A stretch of DNA of 64,000 nucleotides from the NCBI RefSeq assembly GCF_004000765.1, contig NZ_BILW01000006.1, positions 62,001 through 126,000 of the forward strand. Reading direction: 5' to 3'. The position numbers and the translations under genes were made by a program. Of this stretch, positions 28,372-36,794 are shown piece by piece. Within the stretch, counting starts at the first letter, position 1, and the number at the start of each line of letters is the position of its first letter. The stretch comes from Paenibacillus chondroitinus NBRC 15376. GTDB lineage: Bacteria; Bacillota; Bacilli; Paenibacillales; NBRC-103111. Under the pieces are notes generated by a model. That model made no database searches. It was not told the origin of the DNA and saw nothing but the letters and a program-made list of their open reading frames with translations.

Positions 28372-29926
28372 CTTGCTGATCGTCGACGACGAGAAGAACA
28401 TTCGGAGGGGCTTGCAATCGGTGATTGAGAGGCAGTTTCCTAATCTGTTCAACTACCGATTTGCCGAGAATGGACAAGAGGCGCTGGAGCTGCTTAGCCA
28501 GGAGCCTGCGGATATTATGTTCACAGATATCCGAATGCCAATTATGGATGGGATCGAACTGCTCGAGCAGCTGCAAGATCATCCGGTTAAGCCCGAGGTT
28601 GTATTGCTGTCTGGCTATAATGACTTCGTATATGCACAGAAAGGGATCCGTTGTGCTGTGAAGGATTATCTTGTAAAGCCTGTGATGCGGGAGGAGTTGT
28701 TTTCCGTCCTGGAGCGATTAATGCGGGACATAAGAACGAGAGAAGAGCGAGCAGACAAGGTGGGCGAAGATGCCGACCTTGTTGCTGCCGAGCTAGTAAC
28801 CCTGCATTTGACCCAGAATGATGCTGGTGATGCAATAACACAGAACAAACTAAAGCAGGCAGGCTTAAGCTGGTTGGATGCAGGATATACGCTGGGCTTG
28901 CTTACGCGACGCGGTAGAGGATCACAGGCTAGCAGTACGGATGCTTTCTTCAGGAATCAGATCGCTGAGCTGTTACAAGGGCATATGGATTGGATACTCA
29001 CGCGTGACGGAAAAGGCGGAACAATTATGATCGCGCGCGATCCGGTTATGTTCTACCAGTTGGTGGAACGGTGGAGGTTGAGTGTACATGAGTCGCAGCT
29101 GCGAATCGCGATTAGCGAGTCTGTTCAAGGGATAGAGCAGATAAGGTGGGCATATAGCCAAACGAAGCAAACCTTGAAATACAGTATTGTGCTTCCTGAA
29201 CTTGATGTGCTGGACTACACCAGCATAAGCGAGCGCAATGAGCGGCATGTCGTTCCTGTTGAGTTGATTGGGCGATTATCGAATCTGATGGGAATGGGAC
29301 GCGGGAACGAAATGAAGCAGCTTCTCAATCAAATTCTAGACGTTCGTATAATTAGCTGCTGTGAAATCGGCTACCTGGAGCGGATCAGCCAGCTGCTCAA
29401 TGAAGAGCTGTTCGACAAGGTGTTCCACATATACGGAAATAGAGTGCTTGACCTATTAAGTCACTACGCCTCTGTTGGCCATATCGGGAATTTCGATCGT
29501 TTTGAACATTATTATGCATTTGTTGAGCAACTTCTCGATAGTTTGGATCGGTTCATCCAAGATCGGAGAGAGCAAGCGCCTACGGAGCAAAATACGATGC
29601 AAAAAGTTGTCGCCTACTTGCAGAAGCATTATGCCGACAACTTGAACATGGCGGTCGTGTCCAACCATTTCTCACTCAATTACTCGTATTTCAGCCAAGC
29701 CTTCCAAGAATATTACGGTGAGAGTTTCTCGAACTATGTTCGCCGTTTAAGGCTGGACAAGGCGAAGGAGCTGCTGGTGCACTCCGATTTAAAGGTGTAC
29801 GAAATCAGTGATCAGGTTGGATTCGAAAATGTGAAGCATTTTACGAGAATATTCAAGGATACCGAAGGCATCACAGCGCTAGAATACCGAAGCCAGCGAA
29901 GGCTGTTTGAAATCCAAGTAATCTAA
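28364..29926 (+). CDS. Response regulator with AraC-type output domain, YesN type
   Basis: 520 residues: receiver domain (about 1-125) with phospho-acceptor Asp55 in MFTDIRMPIMDG and the switch Lys in DYLVKPV; a middle region about 130-410; and AraC HTH pair (about 420-515, VSNHFSLNYSYFSQAFQEYYG then VYEISDQVGFENVKHFTRIF). Partner of the YesM-type kinase that overlaps it. Likely target is the promoter of the binding-protein operon or distant transporter genes. Confidence 0.95.
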   Translation: MINLLIVDDEKNIRRGLQSVIERQFPNLFNYRFAENGQEALELLSQEPADIMFTDIRMPIMDGIELLEQLQDHPVKPEVVLLSGYNDFVYAQKGIRCAVKDYLVKPVMREELFSVLERLMRDIRTREERADKVGEDADLVAAELVTLHLTQNDAGDAITQNKLKQAGLSWLDAGYTLGLLTRRGRGSQASSTDAFFRNQIAELLQGHMDWILTRDGKGGTIMIARDPVMFYQLVERWRLSVHESQLRIAISESVQGIEQIRWAYSQTKQTLKYSIVLPELDVLDYTSISERNERHVVPVELIGRLSNLMGMGRGNEMKQLLNQILDVRIISCCEIGYLERISQLLNEELFDKVFHIYGNRVLDLLSHYASVGHIGNFDRFEHYYAFVEQLLDSLDRFIQDRREQAPTEQNTMQKVVAYLQKHYADNLNMAVVSNHFSLNYSYFSQAFQEYYGESFSNYVRRLRLDKAKELLVHSDLKVYEISDQVGFENVKHFTRIFKDTEGITALEYRSQRRLFEIQVI

Positions 29927-29969
29927 AATTGCACTGAACTTAGCAGGACCCTCAAATCAAGCAGCTGAA

Positions 29970-30034
29970 AAAGTCCCCTGTATAAAAGTAAGGTACAGAT
30001 TTCTTCATTTTTTGAAGGGACTGTACTTTTTTTC
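29970..30034 (+). terminator. Terminator after the two-component operon
   Basis: AAAGTAAGGTACAG pairs partly with CTGTACTTTTTTT; an alternative pairing AGTCCC / GGGACT is also possible. A clear run of T ends the element. Confidence 0.75.
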
Positions 30035-30085
30035 TGCATAATTAAGAGTATTAAACTAAGCGGGTGGTTAGGGAGTTACAAACGT

Positions 30086-30172
30086 ACCAACCCTAAAATC
30101 TAGCAACCTTTACCTGAAATCTAGCGGATATATTACATGACAGGTTCCTTGATATAATGCTTACAAAGTCCA
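30086..30172 (+). promoter_or_regulatory. LysR-2 promoter region, second copy of the 87-bp element
   Basis: Two differences from 23378-23464. Same AAATCTAGC direct repeats at 21-base pitch and same extended -10 promoter TGATATAAT. Confidence 0.7.
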
Positions 30173-30294
30173 ACAATCACTCCGATCACGCTCATTACCA
30201 CCAGGGGAGAACACCCAGTAAGGGAAGCAACAAGAAAAGTACCCCTATGCTAACGAATAACAGAACCAGCCAATTTGTGAAAATAGGAGTGAGA

Positions 30295-31173
30295 TTGATT
30301 TCCATGTTCAGGCAATTAGAATATTTCATTCAAATTTGCAAAGAAGGAAGCTATACTAAGGCTGCAGAAGTTTTAATGATGTCTCAACCTACTTTAAGTC
30401 AACAGATCCGATTTTTAGAGGGAGAAGTTGGAACTCCTTTGTTTGAGAGAGTTGGTAGAGGGGTAAAGATTACAGCTGCCGGGGAAATACTTTACCAAAA
30501 AGCTATTTTCGTGATGAGGCTCATTGAGGAATCGAAGAAAGAAACTTACGAGTTACGCAATGCTCGCACAAATAAACTTTTGATAGGCATCTCGTCTATG
30601 GACTTTTTTTGTTTAGTACCCCGATTTTTGAAATTCCATGAACAGTATCCTGGTATAACATTAAAATTTGCCAGTGCAGAGAATTCATCACAGCAATTAT
30701 TGGATAGTAGTATCGATATTGGCATTATCGACTATCATGAACCAAACAAAGAAATTCATATGATGCACCTATATAAAGAAGAACAAGCATTGGTCGTTTA
30801 TGAGGATCATCCATGGGCAGATCGAACCGTTATTTCTTTTCAGGAGCTAGAGGATTTAGAATCTGCCTTATTTGTTAGGGATTTAAGTGTAATCGAGCAA
30901 CTTCATACATTCAGCGATAAGATCACCAAATCTTTGCACTCAAAGTTTGAGTCAACTTCTGTGGAAATTCTTCTTTTTATGGTACTGCATAAGATGGGGG
31001 TAGCTATTTTACCTGCTTCTTTAATCGAAAGCTTTTTTGGCCAGAAATTGAAAATGATTCGTCTTGATCCATCGCCTGTTCGTGAGATCAAGCTTATTTT
31101 AAAAAAACATCATTACAACAATCCTTCGGTTCAAACATTTATCGACTTTTTTCTAGAACAATCGAAAAAGTAG
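30295..31173 (+). CDS. LysR-family regulator 2
   Basis: 292-residue LysR protein, paralogue of the one at 23487. HTH around FRQLEYFIQICKEGSYTKAAEVL and QPTLSQQIRFLEGEVGTPLFERV, with a co-inducer domain in the C-terminal two thirds. TTG 30295 is chosen because AGGAG (30285-30289) lies 5 bases before it; ATG 30304 is the alternative, and the long upstream frame from 30157 overlaps the promoter and is rejected. Together with regulator 1 it is a candidate for binding the CTAT-N7-ATAG dyads. Confidence 0.9.
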   Translation: MISMFRQLEYFIQICKEGSYTKAAEVLMMSQPTLSQQIRFLEGEVGTPLFERVGRGVKITAAGEILYQKAIFVMRLIEESKKETYELRNARTNKLLIGISSMDFFCLVPRFLKFHEQYPGITLKFASAENSSQQLLDSSIDIGIIDYHEPNKEIHMMHLYKEEQALVVYEDHPWADRTVISFQELEDLESALFVRDLSVIEQLHTFSDKITKSLHSKFESTSVEILLFMVLHKMGVAILPASLIESFFGQKLKMIRLDPSPVREIKLILKKHHYNNPSVQTFIDFFLEQSKK

Positions 31174-31214
31174 GTAGAGTATGGCCATCACAAATAGGGA
31201 TTGTGAAAACGCTC

Positions 31215-31320
31215 CCTCGATTTGCCTCCAGCCCATATTGAATCGCTGTGCTGCATAGCGATCGCCAAGACGGCATCGCAGGTTTCTTGGCGTGCCCAAT
31301 CTCGTTCGTATTGCAACGGC
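31215..31320 (-). pseudogene. Fragment of an isochorismatase-family gene
   Basis: Reverse-strand sequence matches the 3' part of the gene at 14417 (segment QRDWARQETYDAVLEIALQHS). GCAATACGAACGAGATTGG reads Q-Y-E-R-D-W in the same register. No start, catalytic Cys or long frame remains. It lies between LysR-2 and the palindrome, showing that the detoxification genes have been shuffled. Confidence 0.75.
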
Positions 31321-31345
31321 CGATAATCAGAATATTATCTGTATC

Positions 31346-31397
31346 AAGAGAGGCTATCCAAAAAGTCATTTAAATGACTTTTTGGATAGCCTCTCTT
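31346..31397. repeat. Perfect 52-bp palindrome (26-bp arms, no spacer)
   Basis: Arms AAGAGAGGCTATCC-AAAAAGTCATTT and its exact complement meet with no spacer. It may act as a bidirectional terminator because T runs occur inside the arms, or be a mobile-element relic. A similar half-arm occurs at about 13470-13487. Confidence 0.9.
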
Positions 31398-31433
31398 AAA
31401 TAAAATTATAAGCTGCTAGCAATATGAATCTAT

Positions 31434-31545
31434 CTATATGAAGTATAGATATGCTTATATTAGCTTCGCTTTTGAAGATATAGTTAATGACTATACGTGA
31501 TATAGAAATAATGGAATTGTTCATGAAGGATAATTTCAATATGAT
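31434..31545 (+). promoter_or_regulatory. Promoter and two LysR-type operators ahead of dioxygenase 2
   Basis: Dyads CTATATGAAGTATAG (31434-31448) and CTATACGTGATATAG (31491-31505), then TTGTTC (31517-31522), 17 bases, TATGAT (31540-31545). The spacing is the same as ahead of dioxygenase 1. Sequence between the dyads and promoter has diverged while the dyads and hexamers are kept. Confidence 0.65.
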
Positions 31546-31587
31546 AGGACACAAACAGTTAAAGATCATACAAGGAGTGTTTGCAAA

Positions 31588-32535
31588 ATGGAAAAACAAA
31601 CGGAAGGAATTCACCATATAACAGCCTTTGTAAAGAATGCTCAAAAAAATGTGGACTTTTATGCAGGGGTGCTAGGTCTGAGACTTGTAAAAAAAACGAT
31701 TAACTTTGACGCTCCGGAAGTTTACCATTTGTATTTCGGTAATGAATCAGGTCGTCCAGGTACCGTAATCACATTCTTTCCATATGAATTGAACCGTAAA
31801 GGGCGTATTGGTGGAGGACAGGTCGGTATAACAACATATGTCGTTCCTTTAGGTGCACTCGATTTTTGGAAAGAGCGCCTAGAGAGCTTTCATGTTCCAT
31901 ATTCTTTAAAGACGAGGTTTAATGAGAATTACTTAACATTTTCAGATCAGGATGGTTTACAGCTAGAGATTGTAGAGCGCGAGGAAGGAGATTTGAGTCA
32001 GTGGTCGTTCGGTGGTGTTTCAATAGATAAAGCTATCAAAGGTTTTGGCGGCGCTGTTCTGTTTAGTACCGCACCGGAAAAAACGATGAATGTCCTAGAG
32101 CAAGTCTTGGGTCTTCAAAAGGTGAACCAAGAAGGGGATTTTATTCGCTATAAATCGACAGGGAGTATTGGTAATGTTATTGACGTAAACATTGCGGCAA
32201 TGGAGTGGGGCATAAGTGGAGCAGGTACTGTTCATCATATTGCATGGCGCGCAAAGGATGATGAAGATCATGCTTCATGGAGAACTCATGTACAGGAATA
32301 TGGCCTTCAATCCACACCTATTATCGACCGGCAATATTTCAATGCGATTTACTTTCGTGAAGAAGGCGGTATCCTATTTGAAATCGCCACGGATCCACCA
32401 GGTTTTGCAGTAGATGAGCAATCAGATGTATTAGGAGAAAAACTTATGCTTCCGGAATGGTTTGAAGCTGAACGTGCAGAAATCGAAAAAGGTTTATCAC
32501 CTATTCAAGTACGTGTGATGGAGTTAGATAAATGA
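31588..32535 (+). CDS. Ring-cleaving dioxygenase, MhqO/glyoxalase family (copy 2)
   Basis: 315-residue paralogue of the protein at 22260, nearly identical through most of both vicinal-oxygen-chelate modules and with the same metal ligands (GIHHITAF, GTVHHIAW, GGILFEIATDPPG). GGAGTG precedes ATG 31588. Unlike copy 1 it still has YjdI- and GNAT-type genes downstream, with overlapping stop/start (ATGA at 32532-32535), so it heads a three-gene operon. Confidence 0.94.
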   Translation: MEKQTEGIHHITAFVKNAQKNVDFYAGVLGLRLVKKTINFDAPEVYHLYFGNESGRPGTVITFFPYELNRKGRIGGGQVGITTYVVPLGALDFWKERLESFHVPYSLKTRFNENYLTFSDQDGLQLEIVEREEGDLSQWSFGGVSIDKAIKGFGGAVLFSTAPEKTMNVLEQVLGLQKVNQEGDFIRYKSTGSIGNVIDVNIAAMEWGISGAGTVHHIAWRAKDDEDHASWRTHVQEYGLQSTPIIDRQYFNAIYFREEGGILFEIATDPPGFAVDEQSDVLGEKLMLPEWFEAERAEIEKGLSPIQVRVMELDK

Positions 32536-32756
32536 AAGAATTCAAAATATATAAAGGGAAAGATATTGATGTTTTGTTTCACTCTGGAAAATGCGGTCAT
32601 TCGGCAAATTGCGTGAGAGGGTTGCCAGGAGTGTTCAACGTTAAAAAGAAACCATGGATTCAAGCAGATGGAGAAACGGCTGACAAAATCGCTGATCTTA
32701 TTGATAAATGTCCAAGCGGTGCTTTGCAATATATAAGAAAAGATCATCAAGCATGA
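32532..32756 (+). CDS. Divergent 4Fe-4S mono-cluster protein (YjdI type)
   Basis: 74-residue protein with Cys ligands in SGKCGHSANCVRG and CPSGAL, the pattern of the YjdI/mono-cluster 4Fe-4S domain. It overlaps the dioxygenase stop codon by 4 bases and is followed by a small acetyltransferase, the yjdI-yjdJ order known from other bacteria. Possibly an electron or cluster donor for the detoxification enzymes (inference). Confidence 0.9.
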   Translation: MKEFKIYKGKDIDVLFHSGKCGHSANCVRGLPGVFNVKKKPWIQADGETADKIADLIDKCPSGALQYIRKDHQA

Positions 32757-32770
32757 ATGGGGTAACAATA

Positions 32771-33046
32771 ATGATTGAAATTAATAAAGATACGGACAGT
32801 TTTTATGTAGGAGATCAGGATAAAAGAGAGGCAGAATTACATTATGTTCCATCTGGGAATGGAATCATAATCGTAGATCACACGTTTGTTTCCGATCGTC
32901 TGCGAGGACAAGGGGTAGGACAAGAATTAGTTAGGCGCGTAGTCGAGTTTGCTCGGAAGGAAAGGTTAAAGATTATGCCACTATGTCCTTTCGCCAAAAG
33001 TCAATTTGACCAACATCAAGATTATGATGACGTATTATTAAAATAA
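32771..33046 (+). CDS. Small GNAT-family acetyltransferase (YjdJ type)
   Basis: 91-residue minimal GNAT protein with the acetyl-CoA loop RGQGVGQELV and the C-terminal PLCPFAKSQFDQH segment typical of YjdJ-like proteins. ATG 32771 is chosen (GGGG 8 bases upstream, family N-terminus MIEI). ATG 32753, which overlaps the YjdI stop, is possible. Third gene of the dioxygenase-2 operon. Acceptor unknown. A fragment of a second copy survives at 24389. Confidence 0.88.
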   Translation: MIEINKDTDSFYVGDQDKREAELHYVPSGNGIIIVDHTFVSDRLRGQGVGQELVRRVVEFARKERLKIMPLCPFAKSQFDQHQDYDDVLLK

Positions 33047-33129
33047 TTTTGATGCTTTTTCCCGAGAGGAGTGTGCTTTATGCGGGATGAGGCGATTTGT
33101 AACGCTTCCTTATCTGCATTACACAGGAC

Positions 33130-33324
33130 GTGGATATTCATGAGATTCTCCGTTGGAAACAGGAATTGAATGCGTTTCTTTTTCGGGAATATGATGATCA
33201 ACCTGCGAAAAAAAATTGGTTTTATGTGAAAGAAGGTCCTGTCACGTACGACGATCGGCTCAAGCAGATTACTATTTTCGCCGAGTCTCGGATCGAGTAT
33301 ATTCCGAATGAATTTGGCAAATAG
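33130..33324 (+). CDS. Small hypothetical protein, perhaps frame-broken at the 5' end
   Basis: 64 residues starting at GTG 33130 (ILRWKQELNAFLFREYDD segment). No strong ribosome site precedes it. A good site (GAGAGGAG) stands before ATG 33080 in another frame, which ends after 29 codons. One frameshift near 33140 would join the two. Family not recognised. The coding quality of the second half looks genuine (no rare-codon run, acidic/aromatic mix). Confidence 0.4.
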   Translation: MDIHEILRWKQELNAFLFREYDDQPAKKNWFYVKEGPVTYDDRLKQITIFAESRIEYIPNEFGK

Positions 33325-33373
33325 AGCATGGATGACTAAGAATAGTATAATTCATTTTCAATGGAGGTTAAAG

Positions 33374-34372
33374 ATGGGCAGAATAGCGATATATGGATTT
33401 GGACGTATAGGAAGGCAATTATTAAGAGTCGCTTTGCAGGATCAACTTTTCGTTCCGGTATCAATTTCAGATATTAAAGATGAAGCGACGATTGCCGCTC
33501 TTTTCGAAGTGGATACTAACTATAAACGCTGGGTTGAAGATGTCTCCGGACGGGATGGTCTAATAGTTATCGGCGGACGGGAAATTCAGTTTATCAATTC
33601 GTCGAAAGAAGTTCCGGATTGGAAGGCCTTGGATGTGGATCTGGTAATCGACTGTACAGGCCGAGCCGTTACCCGTGCTATTGCTCAAGTCCATTTGGAC
33701 CGTGGTGCAAATCGAGTACTGGTTAGTGGACCCAGCAAGAGCCTTGAGGATTGTGATGCTGTCTTGCTTAAAGGGATCAATCTGGATAGTTTCGACCCGG
33801 ATAAGCATAAAATCATTAGTATGGCGAGTTGTACGACAAATGCATTGGCTCCAGTCATCAAAATCGTAAGAGAAAACTTCGGGATCAAATATGGTCTATT
33901 CTCGACCGTCCATTCCTATACAAACACGCAATCGCTTACGGATCAGCCCATGAAGGATCGAAGGGATTCTTGGGCCGCTGCGGAAAATATCATTCCTTCT
34001 TCATCTGGAGCTGCAAGAGCGCTTAAATTCATATGGAACGATTTACAGGTTACAGGTAAGGCATACCGAATTCCAACTCGTACCGGAAGTATTGCTGAAT
34101 TAAACCTTGTTACGGAAAAACCATGTACGGTGCAACAGGTAAATGATATTTTCCGTAGTGCCGCTATAGAGGGTCAGCTAAAGGGAGTCTTAGATATTTT
34201 AGAAGGCGAATGGGCCTCTTCTCGTATCGTAGGCGATTCCCATTCCTCTATCATTGACCTTCCTCTGACTCAAGTACAGGGAGAACTCCTATCCGTCGCA
34301 ACATGGTACGACAACGAATGGAGTTATGCTTCGCGATTAGCTGAAGTAGCGGCTTATTTAGTAGATAAGTGA
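33374..34372 (+). CDS. Glyceraldehyde-3-phosphate dehydrogenase-like protein
   Basis: 332-residue NAD(P)-dependent dehydrogenase of the GAPDH family. Rossmann motif YGFGRIGRQLLR at the N-terminus, catalytic Cys153 in ASCTTNALAP, and the late NEW segment WYDNEWSYASRL. GGAGG lies 5-6 bases before ATG 33374; the longer frame from 33308 is rejected. It differs from housekeeping GapA in the early loop (SDIKDEATIAALFEVDTNYKRW), so it may be a second, stress-related or erythrose-phosphate-type enzyme. No other glycolysis genes are nearby. Confidence 0.88.
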   Translation: MGRIAIYGFGRIGRQLLRVALQDQLFVPVSISDIKDEATIAALFEVDTNYKRWVEDVSGRDGLIVIGGREIQFINSSKEVPDWKALDVDLVIDCTGRAVTRAIAQVHLDRGANRVLVSGPSKSLEDCDAVLLKGINLDSFDPDKHKIISMASCTTNALAPVIKIVRENFGIKYGLFSTVHSYTNTQSLTDQPMKDRRDSWAAAENIIPSSSGAARALKFIWNDLQVTGKAYRIPTRTGSIAELNLVTEKPCTVQQVNDIFRSAAIEGQLKGVLDILEGEWASSRIVGDSHSSIIDLPLTQVQGELLSVATWYDNEWSYASRLAEVAAYLVDK

Positions 34373-34488
34373 TATTCTAATATATTGAAAAAATAATTTT
34401 TAAATACGTGGGGCTATCGAACTTTGATGATAGTCCTTTCTCTCATTGTTTAGTAAACATGAAGTCAAATAAAGGGAGTTTTGAAGTT

Positions 34489-35577
34489 ATGGTTGAGAAA
34501 AAAGTAACCTGGTTGGAGCTTTTTTACGATCTGCTTTTTGTAGCAGCAGTATCAAAAGCGAACCACGTTTTGCTGCATGCCGATCATGGGACTATTTCCA
34601 TTGAATACTTAACCAAATTTGTTTTAATCTTCATTCCAATCTGGTGGGCGTGGGTAGGACAAACTCTCTTTAATAATCGTTTTGGCCAAGATATCGTTAC
34701 TCAAAGGATATTCATGTTCCTACAACTATTCTTTGTTTTAATTATGACAGCAAGCCTATCTGTTAATTTTGATCACTTCTATATTCCCTTCTTTGTAGGC
34801 TATATTGGTTCGAGAGCACTGACAGCTATTCAATATCTTACGGTACACAAAGCAATAGGCACACATCAACAAAAGACCGCTAAATACTTGGGGACTCGCT
34901 TTTGGATCGGAATATTGATATCTTCTTGCTCGCTATTCTTTGATTCATGGATCCGTTACGCGATTCTGTATGCGGGAATTGCTGTAGATATTTTGCTGCC
35001 GTTAATCGGCCGACGGTACCTGATAAAAACACCCATACATACCCATCACTTATTGGAACGCTTTGCATTGTTTACACTAATTCTTCTTGGTGAATCGGTG
35101 ATCAGTATACTTGCTGTTCTGCAGTCAAGTGATTGGACATTGCCCTCTATATTGTTTGCCTCATATACATGTATATTAGTTATTGCTTTGTGGTGGCAAT
35201 ATTTTGATCCCATTGAACGGAAATTGAGCAAAGAAATACAAACTACCGGTCAAACGATTATTTATGGACATCTATTCATTTATTTATCCATGAGTTCAAT
35301 AGCTGCTTCGATCCAATTGTTATTTAAGGAACAACTCGATTATCTATTCATGTTGGGTTTTATTTTTGGATCTGTACTGCTATATTTTTTATCTACATCA
35401 CTGGTTTTTCACCGATACAGACACAAACACCTACGCCTGAAGAATTATCATTTGGTGATATTATTAGGGATAATTGGATGTTTTATGGCGTTGGACTTGG
35501 TTTTTCATGTACCTAATTATGCAATCATCGGAGAGATGATGGTGTTTTTTATCGTATACGCAAAATTAACGACTTGA
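34489..35577 (+). CDS. Low-temperature-requirement A (LtrA) family membrane protein
   Basis: 362-residue polytopic protein with about 10 membrane segments. The LtrA hallmark VTWLELFYDLLFVAAVSK is at the N-terminus and LLGESVISIL in the middle. GGGAG stands about 10 bases before ATG 34489, and the protein then starts as family members do, so the longer frame from 34408 is rejected. Function is poorly known (first linked to growth at low temperature in Listeria). Confidence 0.9.
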   Translation: MVEKKVTWLELFYDLLFVAAVSKANHVLLHADHGTISIEYLTKFVLIFIPIWWAWVGQTLFNNRFGQDIVTQRIFMFLQLFFVLIMTASLSVNFDHFYIPFFVGYIGSRALTAIQYLTVHKAIGTHQQKTAKYLGTRFWIGILISSCSLFFDSWIRYAILYAGIAVDILLPLIGRRYLIKTPIHTHHLLERFALFTLILLGESVISILAVLQSSDWTLPSILFASYTCILVIALWWQYFDPIERKLSKEIQTTGQTIIYGHLFIYLSMSSIAASIQLLFKEQLDYLFMLGFIFGSVLLYFLSTSLVFHRYRHKHLRLKNYHLVILLGIIGCFMALDLVFHVPNYAIIGEMMVFFIVYAKLTT

Positions 35578-35791
35578 GTTTTTAACAAGCAGGGAGCAGC
35601 GACACGGCAGCTGCTTAGGGTTACCGTTCGATGATTGTACGTGTTCAGCTTGCATTGCTTTGAAGGATAATAAAGTAGTAAATAACTTACTTTCATATCC
35701 TACCTACCAAATCTATACTAGCATACGTGAAATCAGGATAGTCCAATATAATATATTTACTAGACATCAAATTAGTATAGGAGGCACACAC

Positions 35792-36343
35792 GTGAAAATT
35801 AGCAATAAAGAATTTGATGTAAATGGGCTGACCTACACCATTAGGTCTTCCATCAAAACAGATGCGAAGCATTTGTCTGAATTAAGATTACAAATTGATG
35901 GAGAGACGGACAATCTAGACAGAGAAAGAGGAGAAGCTTTTATTGATGTATCTGGATTTGAACAATTAATAAATACGGACACGATCAGCACCAGAAACTT
36001 ATTTTTGGTCGCTGTTGCCGACGAACGTATTGTGGGCTTCTCGAGATGCGAAGGAACTTACCTCAAGAGATTCTCTCATAAAGTCGAATTTGGTGTGGGC
36101 GTACTTAAAGATTTTTGGGGATATGGAATTGGAAAAAATCTTCTAAAGGAGTCTATTGCATGGGCTGACTCCAATGACATTAAAAAGATAACTCTAAATG
36201 TCTTGGAAACCAACACTAAAGCAACTGAGCTTTATAAAAGGCATGGCTTTGAAATCGAAGGCATATTAAGAAATGACAAAATCCTTTCTAATGGTGAATA
36301 CTATAATACAATTGTTATGGGGAGATTCAATGACAGCGAATGA
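35792..36343 (+). CDS. GNAT-family N-acetyltransferase
   Basis: 183-residue acetyltransferase. The acetyl-CoA motif is in DFWGYGIGKNLLKESIAWA, followed by the family pattern LNVLETNTKATELYKRHGFEIEGILR. It resembles RimJ/RimL or PhnO-like enzymes; acceptor unknown. GTG 35792 is chosen because AGGAGG lies 7 bases upstream; the longer frame from 35660 has no ribosome site. Confidence 0.88.
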   Translation: MKISNKEFDVNGLTYTIRSSIKTDAKHLSELRLQIDGETDNLDRERGEAFIDVSGFEQLINTDTISTRNLFLVAVADERIVGFSRCEGTYLKRFSHKVEFGVGVLKDFWGYGIGKNLLKESIAWADSNDIKKITLNVLETNTKATELYKRHGFEIEGILRNDKILSNGEYYNTIVMGRFNDSE

Positions 36344-36420
36344 ACCGTAGTGTTGAGCTAATGGTAAACGATAGCAGAATAATAAAGTCAGGCTGCCGAT
36401 ATACTGAGCAGCCTATTCAA

Positions 36421-36451
36421 CTCCCATGAAAATTAAATCCGCTAAAAAATC
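36421..36451. repeat. Repeat R, copy 1 (31 bp)
   Basis: CTCCCATGAAAATTAAATCC followed by GCTAAAAAATC; identical copy at 38730-38760 directly next to repeat S copy 2. Confidence 0.85.
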
Positions 36452-36740
36452 ACAAAAAGACAATAACAAATTAGACCTAGCCGAATGACTTTTTAAAAAA
36501 TAGGTTGTGCCTGAGAGGAGTTATGAAATTATATTACCAAAAATCATTCAGGGCTGAAAATAAAAATGAGGCTGGTGCAGCAACCAGAGTAAGATTAATC
36601 TCCCATGTGCTTCCTAAAAGGGAGCGACAATCTGTGATGCACCGTGGTCGTTGGGGTCAGACTAACGGATGGGCTCTATGGCACCATAGATCATCGACCT
36701 TCCTCTCCCAGCCATAGTAGCAGTATTGACAGATTTTCCA

Positions 36741-36794
36741 CCCCATTTTCATCATCTGTGGTACGGCGCTTGCGCTGCATGTATGGCTAACGGG
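36741..36794. repeat. Repeat S, copy 1 (54 bp)
   Basis: CCCCATTTTCATCATCTGTG and following bases to GCTAACGGG; copy 2 at 38762-38815 differs at two positions. Confidence 0.85.

Noticed and set aside
36505-36717. 70-residue frame rich in Arg/Trp/His
   Set aside because: Composition is unlike a folded protein; lies in a repeat-rich stretch and is probably a mobile-element remnant.
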